This document shows, in pieces, positions 46,468 to 55,397 of a DNA stretch of 64,000 bases. The translations under genes and the position numbers were made by a program. The stretch is from assembly GCF_900176285.1 (NCBI RefSeq), contig NZ_FWXF01000001.1, positions 1-64,000 of the forward strand. The letters run 5' to 3'. The notes under the pieces were generated by a model. It searched no databases, was not told the DNA's origin, and worked only from the letters and a program-made list of their open reading frames with translations. The stretch is from Desulfacinum hydrothermale DSM 13146. GTDB lineage: Bacteria; Desulfobacterota; Syntrophobacteria; Syntrophobacterales; DSM-9756. How positions within the stretch are numbered: the first letter of the stretch is position 1; each line of letters starts with the position of its first letter.

Positions 46468-48123
46468 GTGGAATTCAGGGCCATCACCCATCTGGGCCGG
46501 TTCAAGGACATCGCCGTTATCCTGATCCGCTACGGCTTCGATGACGTCCTGGACCGACTGGGCTTTCCCGCCCAGCGCCTGTTGGGCCCACGGGATCCCG
46601 CCAAGGCGGCCATGACCACCTGGGAGCGGGTCCGCCACGCCCTGGAAGATCTGGGCCCCACCTTCATCAAGTTCGGCCAGATGATGAGCCTGCGGCCGGA
46701 CCTCATTCCCTATCCTCTGATCCAGGAACTGCGAAAGCTGCGCGATGAAGTGGCTTCCGTGCCTTTTTCACAGGTGAAGACCGTCGTGGAACAGGGCCTG
46801 GGACGCCCCTTGAAGGAGGTGTTTGTCCAGTTTGAGGAAGAGCCCTTGGCCTCGGCTTCCATGGCGCAGGTGCATCGAGCCGTTCTGCGCCAAGAACGCA
46901 TGCCCGTGGCCGTCAAGGTGCAGCGACCGGGCATCCGGCAGGTGATCAAGAAGGACCTCTACATTCTGGAGGCCATCGCCCACGAGGTCCACGAGAGGGT
47001 GGAGGATTATCGGGTTTACGAACTTCCCAAACTGGCCAAAGAGCTTCGCCGGTCCATGCTGCGCGAATTGGATTTCACCCTGGAGGCGCGAAACATCCGC
47101 ATCTTCCGGTCCAACTTTCGGCAGCACCCCGATGTTTTCGCTCCCGCCGTGATGGAGGAGCACTGCACCCGGCAGATCCTCACCATGGAGCTGGTGCAGG
47201 GACGTCGCCTGGCCGAGGTGATGCTTCAAGATGGCCGCGATCTCAGGCGGCAGCTTGCCCGACGTGGGTTGAAGGCCATGATCAAGCAGATCCTGGAAGA
47301 CGGATTCTTCCACGCCGATCCCCATCCCGGCAACATCCTGGTCACCGATGACGGCCGTCTGTGCTTTCTGGACTGGGGCATGGTGGGACGGCTGACGCGG
47401 CCCGCGCGCCATGATCTCATCGACCTGATCCATGCCATTGTGGCCAAAGACAGCGAACGGGTTCTGGAGATCCTGCTGGCCTTCGTTCGAGGGGGCCACG
47501 ACGAGGTCCATGATCTCCTGCACCGGGAGCTGCTGGACTTGCTGGATGCCTACCACGGCGTCCCCCTTGGTCGGTTCGACCTGGGAGCGCTGCTCATGGA
47601 CATGTCCAACCTGCTCCGGGACTATCGCCTCTATCTCCCGTCGGACCTGGCCATGATGGTTCGTTCCCTGATCACGGCGGAGGGCACCGCCCGGGAGTTG
47701 GCTCCCGATCTGAACGTGATCGCCGAGGCGGAAGGGAAGGTGAAGCACCTGGCCGCGCAGCGCTGGCATCCGTCGGAGCTGCTTCGCGGAGTGCGCCGGA
47801 GCCTCCGGCACATGGCGCAGATGCAGCGGGAGGTGCCGCCCCGCTTTGTGCAGATCCTGGACAAGATCGGCCGGGGGGATCTGGAAGTCCGGTTCCGCCA
47901 CGAGAACCTGGGGGACATGCGCCGGACCCTGGACAACATGTCCAACCGGCTGACACTGGCGCTCATTATCGCCGCCATGATCATCGGCTCTTCCATGATC
48001 ATCACCACGGGCGTCAAGCCCTTCCTCTTCGGCTACCCGGCCCTGGGCATCATTGGCTATCTGGTCTCCGGCGTCCTGGGGCTCTATCTGGTCATCACCA
48101 TCTTGCGTTCCCGCCGCTACTGA
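46468..48123 (+). CDS. UbiB/ABC1-family atypical protein kinase-like protein
   Basis: 551 residues. The ABC1 signature is intact: KFGQMMSLRPDLIP (KxGQ motif), ASMAQVHRAVL, VAVKVQRPGI, ELDFTLEARNIRIF, FHADPHPGNILV (catalytic loop) and FLDWGMVG. Two hydrophobic segments at the C-terminus (residues about 495-545) anchor it. Relatives support ubiquinone or lipid metabolism; this lineage should use menaquinone, so the target is likely another lipid or quinone step. GTG start after GGGGGAGAGACGG. Third gene of the DnaJ-phasin-UbiB operon. Confidence 0.92.
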   Translation: MEFRAITHLGRFKDIAVILIRYGFDDVLDRLGFPAQRLLGPRDPAKAAMTTWERVRHALEDLGPTFIKFGQMMSLRPDLIPYPLIQELRKLRDEVASVPFSQVKTVVEQGLGRPLKEVFVQFEEEPLASASMAQVHRAVLRQERMPVAVKVQRPGIRQVIKKDLYILEAIAHEVHERVEDYRVYELPKLAKELRRSMLRELDFTLEARNIRIFRSNFRQHPDVFAPAVMEEHCTRQILTMELVQGRRLAEVMLQDGRDLRRQLARRGLKAMIKQILEDGFFHADPHPGNILVTDDGRLCFLDWGMVGRLTRPARHDLIDLIHAIVAKDSERVLEILLAFVRGGHDEVHDLLHRELLDLLDAYHGVPLGRFDLGALLMDMSNLLRDYRLYLPSDLAMMVRSLITAEGTARELAPDLNVIAEAEGKVKHLAAQRWHPSELLRGVRRSLRHMAQMQREVPPRFVQILDKIGRGDLEVRFRHENLGDMRRTLDNMSNRLTLALIIAAMIIGSSMIITTGVKPFLFGYPALGIIGYLVSGVLGLYLVITILRSRRY

Positions 48124-48290
48124 GCACCTACCGGCGCGCTTCCCATGGGCCGTTGAGTGGGGCCAAGCAAACCGGCCGCTCCCGTAGGGCGCCAAAACAC
48201 CATGGAAAAGGCGGGATCCTGTCCTTTCAGACAGCCGACCGGGCGGGGCCGTTCCGAGCGTCTTCTTCCGGGCGGGCAGGGGTGTGGAGA

Positions 48291-48328
48291 CAAAAGAAAG
48301 GGCGGAATTCCCACTGGGAATTCCGCCC
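48291..48328 (-). terminator. Rho-independent terminator of the hesB-like selenoprotein gene
   Basis: A 14-bp perfect stem (48300-48313 with 48315-48328, arm GGGCGGAATTCCCA) 27 bases past the stop on the minus strand, followed by TTTCTTTTG. The T-run faces only the minus direction, so it serves the selenoprotein gene and not ubiB. The remaining spacer 48124-48290 shows nothing. Confidence 0.88.
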
Positions 48329-48354
48329 GCGCGTTCATCGTACCTTGGGCCGGA

Positions 48355-48672
48355 TCAGCAGCTGCAGGAAGTTCCGCATCCACCGCCCCCGCCGATGGGT
48401 ACTTCCGACAGGACCCTGAAACCGGACACAACGCCCTGGTCCACGAAGTCCACCGTGAGAGACTTGGTCAAGTCCAGCAGGGACTTGTTCACCACCATGG
48501 TGAAACCGTTGACCTTGAAAATCTCGTCCGCTTCCGTAGGTTCATCCAGAACCATTGCCAGCGACGGACCGCTTCATCCTCCCTGTTGCAGGAAGATTCG
48601 AATCGGGCTCACTTCCTTGTCCTGAAAATACTGGTTCAGGACCTCTTCTGCTTTCGGCGTGATTTGAACCAT
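48355..48672 (-). CDS. HesB/IscA-like selenoprotein (in-frame UGA read as Sec33)
   Basis: 105 residues if the TGA at 48574-48576 is read as selenocysteine. Upstream peptide: MVQITPKAEEVLNQYFQDKE, VSPIRIFLQQGG; then U; then SGPSLAMVLDEPTEADEIF, FTMVVNK, and the tail GGGCGTSCSC. In IscA/HesB scaffolds the first ligand cysteine sits exactly here and the C-terminal CxxxCxC supplies the others, so Sec replaces the metal-binding cysteine. A GGU-SGPS HesB-like selenoprotein family is known in anaerobic bacteria. Sequence similarity to the family continues across the TGA without a gap. Good ribosome-binding site (GAGGAG), own promoter and terminator, selA 1.5 kb away. Conventional gene calling would find only the last 66 residues. 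Confidence 0.9.
48549..48576 (-). promoter_or_regulatory. UGA(Sec) codon and candidate bacterial SECIS hairpin
   Basis: Right after the UGA the message can fold GGUCCGU-(CGCUGGCA)-AUGGUUC (48549-48570), a seven-pair stem with one U-U mismatch and two G-U pairs and an eight-base loop containing GG, which resembles the loop guanines that SelB reads. Size and distance from the UGA are close to the fdhF-type bacterial SECIS. Confidence 0.55.
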
Positions 48673-48709
48673 CGGGTGCTCCTCTCTTTGATTTTCTTGT
48701 TGCACTCTG

Positions 48710-48738
48710 CATGTAGTCATAAACGGAGGCGCTGTCAA
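48710..48738 (-). promoter_or_regulatory. Promoter of the hesB-like selenoprotein gene
   Basis: TTGACA (48733-48738), 17-base spacer, TACATG (48710-48715), on the minus strand, 38 bases before the ATG. Perfect -35, weak -10. Confidence 0.45.
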
Positions 48739-48917
48739 GCAAAGGACAGGTGCAAAAGCGTGTCGGCTCCAACAATCTTGGCCAACCCTGGCACGGGGAT
48801 CTTGCCTGCGGGCCCGAAGTGGGTAGACTGTTCGTGCCGGGAAAGTGATGCGGCGGGTATGCGGATGCAGGACGGCACTCCATCCGTTCCAAGAGGCAAG
48901 AAAGGGGCCGGGTTCGA

Positions 48918-50147
48918 TTGAACGATTTCAACGGCGACATCCAGTGGCGGCGGACCCTGTGGATCATGTTTGTGGCCCAACTGCTTTCCGCGGTCGGCTT
49001 TTCCGTCATCTTCCCCTTCCTTCCGCTTTATGTACAGGAACTGGGTTCTGCCTGGCACATGGACCTGCAATGGATGGCCGGGATGGTCTTTTCCGCACAG
49101 GCCCTCACCATGATGGTGGCGGCGCCCGTCTGGGGGGGACTGGCGGACCGTTTCGGCCGCAAGCTCATGGTTCAGCGGTCTCTGTTCGGCGGGGCTTTGG
49201 TCCTCCTGGCCATGGCCTACGTGCGGTCCGCCGAGGAGCTGGTGGCCCTGAGAGCGGTGCAGGGGATGGTCACGGGCACCATCTCCGCCGCCAATGCCCT
49301 GGTGGCCGCATCGGCGCCGCGCCGCCGCATCGGCTATGCCATGGGGGTCCTGCAGGTGGGGCTCACGGCGGGAATTGCCGTCGGACCTCTGCTGGGTGGC
49401 ATCTTGGCGGATCGGTGGGGATACCGGATGGCCTTCAAGGTGACCGCCGTCTTGTTGACGTTGGCAGGACTTCTGGTGGCGGTGGGAGTTCGTGAGGTCT
49501 TCCAGCGCTCCGAGGACGCGGGGGATCCGGGACTGACGCAGGGCCTGTGGAACGGCTGGCGCCAGGTGCTGGGGCGGCCGGGGGTCTCCATGGCCTATAT
49601 CCTGCGCTTCATGACCTATCTGGGCCGGATGATGATCGTTCCCGTGGCGCCCTTTTTCATCCAAAGCCTTCTGGAGCAGGATGCCCAGGTGAACACTTTT
49701 ACGGGGCTTGTCTTCGCCAGCGCTTCCCTCATGGGGGCTCTGACCGCCGTTTCCTGCGGACGCCTGGGGGATCGCATCGGGCATGGGCGGGTTTTGATTC
49801 TGTGTTCCCTGGCGACGGGTCTCTTCTACCTGCCCCAGAGCCTGGTGGAAAATGCGTGGCAGCTGCTGGGGTTGCAGGCCGTGTGCGGTGCGGCGCTGGG
49901 GGGGACCCTGCCGGCCTTGAGTTCCCTGCTTGCCGGTTACACCCTGCCGGGGGAGGAGGGGTCGGTCTACGGCCTGGACAGTTCCGTCATCTCCGGGTCC
50001 CGGGCGTTGGCGCCGCTGGTGGGATCCGGCGTGGCCTATGCCTTCGGCGTCCGGGCCACCTTTCTGGCGACGGGCCTTCTGTTCATCGCCATGGCCCTGC
50101 TGGCCCTGTGGGCCCTGCCCCGACGGGGCGGCCTGCGGGGGCCGTGA
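48918..50147 (+). CDS. Major facilitator superfamily drug/metabolite exporter
   Basis: 409 residues with 12 predicted membrane segments. The motif A loop reads GGLADRFGRKLMV between segments 2 and 3, with a second copy CGRLGDRIGHGRVL between 8 and 9; motif C-like GITAGIAVGPLLGGILAD (here LTAGIAVGPLLGG) in segment 5 marks an antiporter of the DHA1 type. TTG start at 48918; the first in-frame ATG is 16 codons later, inside segment 1, so TTG is preferred. Substrate unknown. It converges with selA. Confidence 0.88.
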   Translation: MNDFNGDIQWRRTLWIMFVAQLLSAVGFSVIFPFLPLYVQELGSAWHMDLQWMAGMVFSAQALTMMVAAPVWGGLADRFGRKLMVQRSLFGGALVLLAMAYVRSAEELVALRAVQGMVTGTISAANALVAASAPRRRIGYAMGVLQVGLTAGIAVGPLLGGILADRWGYRMAFKVTAVLLTLAGLLVAVGVREVFQRSEDAGDPGLTQGLWNGWRQVLGRPGVSMAYILRFMTYLGRMMIVPVAPFFIQSLLEQDAQVNTFTGLVFASASLMGALTAVSCGRLGDRIGHGRVLILCSLATGLFYLPQSLVENAWQLLGLQAVCGAALGGTLPALSSLLAGYTLPGEEGSVYGLDSSVISGSRALAPLVGSGVAYAFGVRATFLATGLLFIAMALLALWALPRRGGLRGP

Positions 50148-50160
50148 CCTCCCCGGCCGG

Positions 50161-51594
50161 TCATTGTTCGGTCGTGCTCAAAAGGGCTTGGAATGCGTCC
50201 CGAAGGATTTCCGAATCGCCCGGCTGGAGGGTTCGCACGTCCATGAGAAAGCGATCCGCTTCGATGCGTCCGATCACCGGCGGCGTGTGGGAACGGAGGC
50301 GCTGCTCCATCCTGGCCGCACTCCAATGGGAGGACTGGACCGAGACCACGTAGGTGGGCAGGTTCCTTTCCGGCAGGGACCCGCCGCCCACTTGAGAAAA
50401 GTTCTCTTCCACCCGGATCGTAAGGCGTTGGTCCAGGTCGCAGGCGCTGATCGCCTGTGCCAGGTCTTGCGCACGCTGGTGGAGTTCTTCCAGGGGCGTG
50501 GCGATCATGCGCAGCGTGGGAATGGCCGAGAAGGCCCGCCGCTCGTCCCGGTAGAGACGCAGGGTGGCTTCCAGGGCGGCCAGAGTCATCTTGTCCACGC
50601 GCAGTGCCCGCGTGAGGGGATTTTTCTTGCAGCGTTCGATCGCGTCCCGGCGCCCGAGAATGATACCGGCCTGGGGCCCTCCCAGGAGCTTGTCGCCGCT
50701 GAAGGTCACCACGTCCGCCCCGGCCTTGAGCGCCTGCTGGGCGGTGGGTTCTTCCGGCAGTCCGAAGGGAGATACGTCCACCAGGGAGCCGCTTCCCAGG
50801 TCCTCCACGGCCAGCAGTCCCCGGCTGTGGGCTAGCCGGGCCATCTCCTCCATGGACACTTCCGCTGTGAAGCCGATCACCCGGTAGTTGCTGCAGTGGA
50901 CCTTCATGAGCAGGGCCGTCTGTTCCGTGATCGCCTGTTCGTAGTCGCGCAGGTGGGTTCGGTTGGTGCATCCCACCTCGCGCAGGATGGCCCCGCTGGC
51001 GGCCATGACGTCCGGGATGCGGAACGATCCCCCGATCTCAACCAGTTGGCCCCTGGACACGATGACTTCCCGGTCCTTGGCCAGTGTGTTGAGCACCAGG
51101 AAGACGGCCGCCGCGTTGTTGTTCACCACCAGGGCGGCTTCGGCGCCCGTGATCTCCCGAAGCACCGCTTCGGCGTGGACGTAGCGGGATCCCCGGCGTC
51201 CGGCGGCCAGATCGTATTCCAGGTTGTTGTAGGTGCGGCACACCTCCTGCAATCTTGCCAGGGACTCGCCGGCCAACAGCGAACGGCCCAGATTGGTGTG
51301 CACCACGATGCCCGTGGCGTTCACAACCGGGCGCAGTGTGAATTGGTTCTTGGTTTCGGCCAAGGTGGCGGCTTCTTGGGCCAGCTGCCCGATGTCCACG
51401 GAGATGGATGGGGGGGGCTCTTCGGCCAATATGTGACGCCGCACGCCGTCCACCGTTTCGCGGATACTCTCCAGCACCAGCTTCCGCGGAATATGGGCCA
51501 GCGCCTCCATTACGGGGGGTTGCTTCAGGAGTTCATCCACGCCGGGAAGTTGTCTCAAGAGGTCCTGTCTGCTTGCCCTGCTGTTGGAGTCCAT
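50161..51594 (-). CDS. selA: L-seryl-tRNA(Sec) selenium transferase
   Basis: Pyridoxal-phosphate enzyme that turns Ser-tRNA(Sec) into Sec-tRNA(Sec) using selenophosphate. 477 residues, family length. Seen: LRQLPGVDELLK at the start, VVNATGIVVHTNLGRS, YNNLEYDLAAGRRGSRY, VVNNNAAAVFLVL and the PLP-lysine region FSGDKLLGGPQAGII (S-G-D-K-L). The ATG at 51594 has only a weak ribosome-binding site (AAGAAAGG). It proves the organism makes selenoproteins and supports the UGA reading in the neighbouring HesB-like gene. selB, selC and selD are not in the window. Confidence 0.96.
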   Translation of the reverse strand: MDSNSRASRQDLLRQLPGVDELLKQPPVMEALAHIPRKLVLESIRETVDGVRRHILAEEPPPSISVDIGQLAQEAATLAETKNQFTLRPVVNATGIVVHTNLGRSLLAGESLARLQEVCRTYNNLEYDLAAGRRGSRYVHAEAVLREITGAEAALVVNNNAAAVFLVLNTLAKDREVIVSRGQLVEIGGSFRIPDVMAASGAILREVGCTNRTHLRDYEQAITEQTALLMKVHCSNYRVIGFTAEVSMEEMARLAHSRGLLAVEDLGSGSLVDVSPFGLPEEPTAQQALKAGADVVTFSGDKLLGGPQAGIILGRRDAIERCKKNPLTRALRVDKMTLAALEATLRLYRDERRAFSAIPTLRMIATPLEELHQRAQDLAQAISACDLDQRLTIRVEENFSQVGGGSLPERNLPTYVVSVQSSHWSAARMEQRLRSHTPPVIGRIEADRFLMDVRTLQPGDSEILRDAFQALLSTTEQ

Positions 51595-51629
51595 GGTCTG
51601 CCTTTCTTGTGCGGTGTTGGAGTCGCGCC

Positions 51630-51658
51630 ATTATAGACGACGCTCCGGGGAAGTCCAA
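51630..51658 (-). promoter_or_regulatory. Promoter of selA
   Basis: Minus-strand TTGGAC (51653-51658), 17-base spacer, perfect TATAAT (51630-51635). It lies 36 bases upstream of the selA start codon. Confidence 0.6.
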
Positions 51659-51743
51659 CACCCGGTGCGGCAGGCGCCTTGCCCTGAGACCGATTCGGGA
51701 TTAAGGTGCACGAGATATTTCAGGCAGGAGGTGGCAGAGCACA

Positions 51744-54700
51744 TTGCAAATCAACCATCCAGGCAATCCCGTGCCGGCTTCGGGATTCGACGCGGAAAGC
51801 TCCCTTTCCATTCCCCGACTTGACCAAATCCTTCACGAGAGGCGTTCTCCCATTTCCCTGGCCGGACTGCCCTCGCAGGCCCTGGCCCTGTGGGTGGCCC
51901 GTCTTCCCGATTCGCACCATCGCCCTGTGGTGGTGGTGACCCCCACCGACAAGGAGGCGGAAGCCCTGGCCGAAGAGATCCGCTACTTTCGGGGGGACAA
52001 GATCCGCCCGGCGGACCCCTTCTCCCGGCGGGTGCGCCTCTTTTCTTCCCGGTCCGGGCACCGCGCCCAGGTGCTGGGAAAGATGGAAGGGGTGGCCCGC
52101 CGTTTGGAAACACTCTGGGCCCTGCGCCATGCCGGGGATCCCCCCATCGTGGTGGCTTCGGCCCTGGCGCTCCTGGAACGGCTCATACCGCCCCAGATCC
52201 TGGAACGGGAAAGCGAATACCGGGTGCTGCGCGAAGAGATCCAGGTGGATGACTTGTGCGCCCGCCTGGTCACCCGCGGCTATTATCCCGTTCCCCTGGT
52301 GGAAGAATACGGGGACTTCAGTCGGCGCGGCGGCGTGCTGGATATCTATGCCCCCCTGTACCCCTGGCCCCTGCGGCTGGAGTTTTTCGGCCCGGAACTG
52401 GACGCGGCCCGCATCTTCCATCCCGGCAGTCAGCGGTCCCTGGCGGCGCTGGAAGAGGTGCTGTTGCTGCCGGCCAGCGAGATCATCTTGGACGATGCGG
52501 CCAAGGCCCGGGCCCGGGAGGTTCTTTTGGGCGAGATCAGCTCCGGGCGCCTGAGTCCGTCGGTGGCCAACGTGTGGATGGACAAGTTGGAAGAGGGGCA
52601 CCAGCTGGCGGCTTTTGAGCCCGTTTTGTCCGCCTTCTATGAGGAGCTGGTCTCCTTTTTCGATTACCTGCCTTCCGATGCCTTGGTGGTCTGGTCGGAT
52701 CTGGGCCAGGTGCGAAAGAGCCTGCACGAGACCCACAGCCAAACGATCTGGGAATGGGATTCCCGGGAGGATCCCGACCAGTGGCGTCGGCCCGCCGAGG
52801 AGCTCTTCCTGGAACCGGAGTCGGTGGAGCGGGCGAGCGAACGGTTCCAGAATGTGTGGATCAACGCTGTCACGGAGCGGGATCAGGCGGCAATCCACCT
52901 GAACGTGGGCGTCCGGGACCAGGAGGAGCTGAAGCTGGCCGTCCAGAGCCATCCCAAGCGCGAGCGGCTGCTGGAACCCCTGGCGCGACGACTGCTCCAA
53001 TGGCAAGAGGAGGGATTGGCGACGGTGGTGGTCTGCGACGCCAAGGAACGGGCGTTGCGCCTCAAGGACCTCCTGGCCAATTACGGGCTGGACGTGAAGG
53101 GGGCCGTGCGCGGTCCCCAGCTGGCCCTGGGGATGAATCCGGAAGGCCGGGAGCTCTACCTTTCCGTCGGTCCCTTGAGGGCCGGCTTCATCTGGCCGGC
53201 CCAACGGCTGGCGCTCGTGGCCGAGTCCGAGGTGTTCGGAAAACGTTTGTGGCGCCGCCGCGATTCCAAGCCCCTGGCCGGCGTTTTCATCAGCTCGTTC
53301 CAGGATCTCCACGTGGGGGATCTGGTGGTCCACGTGGATCACGGCATCGGGGTTTACCAGGGCCTGGTCCATCTCAAGGCGGGCGGCATGGAAAGCGACT
53401 TCCTGAACCTGGAATACCAGGATGGAGACCGCCTCTATGTGCCCGTGGACAAGCTCCACAAGGTGCAAAAGTACCTGGGGGTGGAAGGCCAGGAACCCCG
53501 TGTGGACAGACTGGGCGGCAAGTCCTGGGAAAACGTCAAGAGAAAGGCGCGCGAATCCGCCGAGAAGGTGGCCCGGGAACTGCTCAAGATCTACGCCCTT
53601 CGGCAGGTGCGGGAAGGCACTGCCTTCACACCGCCGGACAACTACTTCCGGGAATTCGAAGCCCGCTTCGCCTTCGACGAGACTCCCGACCAGATACGGG
53701 CGATCGAAGACGTGCTCCAGGACATGTGTTCGCCCCGGCCCATGGACCGGCTGATCTGCGGGGACGTGGGCTACGGCAAGACGGAGGTGGCCCTGCGGGC
53801 CGCCTTCAAGGCCGTTCTGGACGGCAAACAGGTGGCCATGCTGGTGCCCACCACGGTCCTGGCCGAACAGCACTACGCCACCTTCTCCGAGCGGCTCAAG
53901 GACTTTCCGGTCACGGTGGATGTGCTCAGTCGTTTCCGCTCGCCCGCCCAACAAAAGCAGATCCTGGAACGCTTGAGCTCCGGGGCGCTGGACATCGTGA
54001 TCGGCACCCACCGCCTCCTCCAAAAGGACGTGCGCTTCAAGGACCTGGGACTGCTCATCGTGGACGAGGAACAACGGTTCGGCGTCCGCCACAAGGAGCG
54101 CTTGAAGGAACTGAGGGTGTCCGTGGATGTGCTCACCCTCACCGCCACTCCCATTCCCCGTACCCTGCACATGGCCCTTTCCGGAATCCGGGACTTGAGC
54201 ACCATCGAAACGCCCCCCCAGGACCGCAAATCCGTGGAAACCTCCGTGTGCAAGTTCGACGAATTCACCATCCGGGAGGCCATCCACCGGGAGTTGAGAC
54301 GGGGCGGGCAGGTCTTCTTCGTGCACAACCATGTGCAGTCCATCCTGCAGATGGCCGCCCGGATCCGGTCCCTGGTTCCGGAAGCGCGCGTGGGGGTGGC
54401 CCACGGCCAAATGCGGGAACGGGAACTGGAAAAGGTGATGATGGACTTCGTCAATCGCAAGGTGGACGTGCTGGTGTGTACCACCATCATCGAATCCGGC
54501 CTGGACATACCGGCGGCCAACACCATCATCATCAACCGGGCGGACAAGATGGGCCTGGCCCAGATCTACCAGCTCCGGGGCCGTGTGGGCCGGTCTTCCG
54601 AGCAGGCCTACGCCTATCTGCTCATCCCCGGAGAGCATCTGGTCACCCGGGACGCCCAAAAGCGGCTGCGGGCGCTCATGGATTTCAGCGAACTGGGCTC

Positions 54701-55334
54701 CGGGTTCAAGATCGCCTTGAACGATCTGCAGATCCGGGGCGGTGGGGCCATCCTGGGTTCCGCCCAGTCCGGCCACATCAGCGCCGTGGGCTATGAGCTC
54801 TATCTGGAACTGCTGGAAGAGACGGTGCGGCGGCTCAGGGGGGAGGAGCCCCAGGAGGCGCCCTTGGATCCGGAGATCCACATTCCGGTGGCGGCTTATC
54901 TGCCCACCGCCTACATCCCCGACGCCGACCAGCGCCTGGTGGCGTACAAACGGCTGTCCGGAGCCAAGACGCAAGACGATATCGACGACACCGCCCGGGA
55001 ATGGCGGGATCGCTACGGGCCCCTGCCCGACGAAGCCAAGGCCTTGTTGCTCCTGGCCCGCATGCGCCTCATGATGCAGCAGCTTGGAGTGGCCCGTCTG
55101 GACGGAGGACAGGAGCTCTTTTCCTTCACCTTCCTGGATCCGGTGAACCTGGACGCCGTCCAGAACCTGCTGCGCGAGATGAAGTGCTTCGTCCGTCTGG
55201 AAGGGACGCGCAAACTGACGATCGAAATGGGCGGACGGGGCGGATTGACCACCGTGGCCAAGCTGAAAAGGATCTTGCAAGTGTTGGTGGAACATGGTAG
55301 TGACATCAGGTCTGATAGGCAGGTTAGTGAGTGA
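51744..55334 (+). CDS. mfd: Transcription-repair coupling factor
   Basis: 1196 residues. Displaces stalled RNA polymerase and recruits UvrA/B. N-terminal UvrB-like module (YPVPLVEEYGDFSRRGGVLDIYAP), RNA-polymerase-interacting CarD-like domain (HVGDLVVHVDHGIGVYQGL), then a RecG-like helicase: Walker A GDVGYGKTE (about residue 672), DEEQRFG (about 772), TATPIPRTLHMALSG and QLRGRVGRS. C-terminal TRCF domain present (YIPDADQRLVAYKRLS). A TTG start 12 bases after AGGAGGT is used; no ATG is close. The upstream TTG context is the only oddity. Confidence 0.95.
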   Translation: MQINHPGNPVPASGFDAESSLSIPRLDQILHERRSPISLAGLPSQALALWVARLPDSHHRPVVVVTPTDKEAEALAEEIRYFRGDKIRPADPFSRRVRLFSSRSGHRAQVLGKMEGVARRLETLWALRHAGDPPIVVASALALLERLIPPQILERESEYRVLREEIQVDDLCARLVTRGYYPVPLVEEYGDFSRRGGVLDIYAPLYPWPLRLEFFGPELDAARIFHPGSQRSLAALEEVLLLPASEIILDDAAKARAREVLLGEISSGRLSPSVANVWMDKLEEGHQLAAFEPVLSAFYEELVSFFDYLPSDALVVWSDLGQVRKSLHETHSQTIWEWDSREDPDQWRRPAEELFLEPESVERASERFQNVWINAVTERDQAAIHLNVGVRDQEELKLAVQSHPKRERLLEPLARRLLQWQEEGLATVVVCDAKERALRLKDLLANYGLDVKGAVRGPQLALGMNPEGRELYLSVGPLRAGFIWPAQRLALVAESEVFGKRLWRRRDSKPLAGVFISSFQDLHVGDLVVHVDHGIGVYQGLVHLKAGGMESDFLNLEYQDGDRLYVPVDKLHKVQKYLGVEGQEPRVDRLGGKSWENVKRKARESAEKVARELLKIYALRQVREGTAFTPPDNYFREFEARFAFDETPDQIRAIEDVLQDMCSPRPMDRLICGDVGYGKTEVALRAAFKAVLDGKQVAMLVPTTVLAEQHYATFSERLKDFPVTVDVLSRFRSPAQQKQILERLSSGALDIVIGTHRLLQKDVRFKDLGLLIVDEEQRFGVRHKERLKELRVSVDVLTLTATPIPRTLHMALSGIRDLSTIETPPQDRKSVETSVCKFDEFTIREAIHRELRRGGQVFFVHNHVQSILQMAARIRSLVPEARVGVAHGQMRERELEKVMMDFVNRKVDVLVCTTIIESGLDIPAANTIIINRADKMGLAQIYQLRGRVGRSSEQAYAYLLIPGEHLVTRDAQKRLRALMDFSELGSGFKIALNDLQIRGGGAILGSAQSGHISAVGYELYLELLEETVRRLRGEEPQEAPLDPEIHIPVAAYLPTAYIPDADQRLVAYKRLSGAKTQDDIDDTAREWRDRYGPLPDEAKALLLLARMRLMMQQLGVARLDGGQELFSFTFLDPVNLDAVQNLLREMKCFVRLEGTRKLTIEMGGRGGLTTVAKLKRILQVLVEHGSDIRSDRQVSE

Positions 55335-55397
55335 TTTTAGAAACTTGCCCGGCCACGTCGGGGAATCCGGCGGGCGCCGAGAAAGGATCTTCTCACA

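Noticed and set aside
48124-48290. Terminator for ubiB at the 48300 hairpin
   Set aside because: On the plus strand the hairpin is not followed by T residues; the T-run is on the minus-strand side, so it serves the selenoprotein gene.
48673-48917. selC (tRNA-Sec) between the selenoprotein gene and the MFS gene
   Set aside because: A TTCGAT-containing patch near 48912 looks like a T-loop, but no UCA anticodon stem or long variable arm can be folded nearby.
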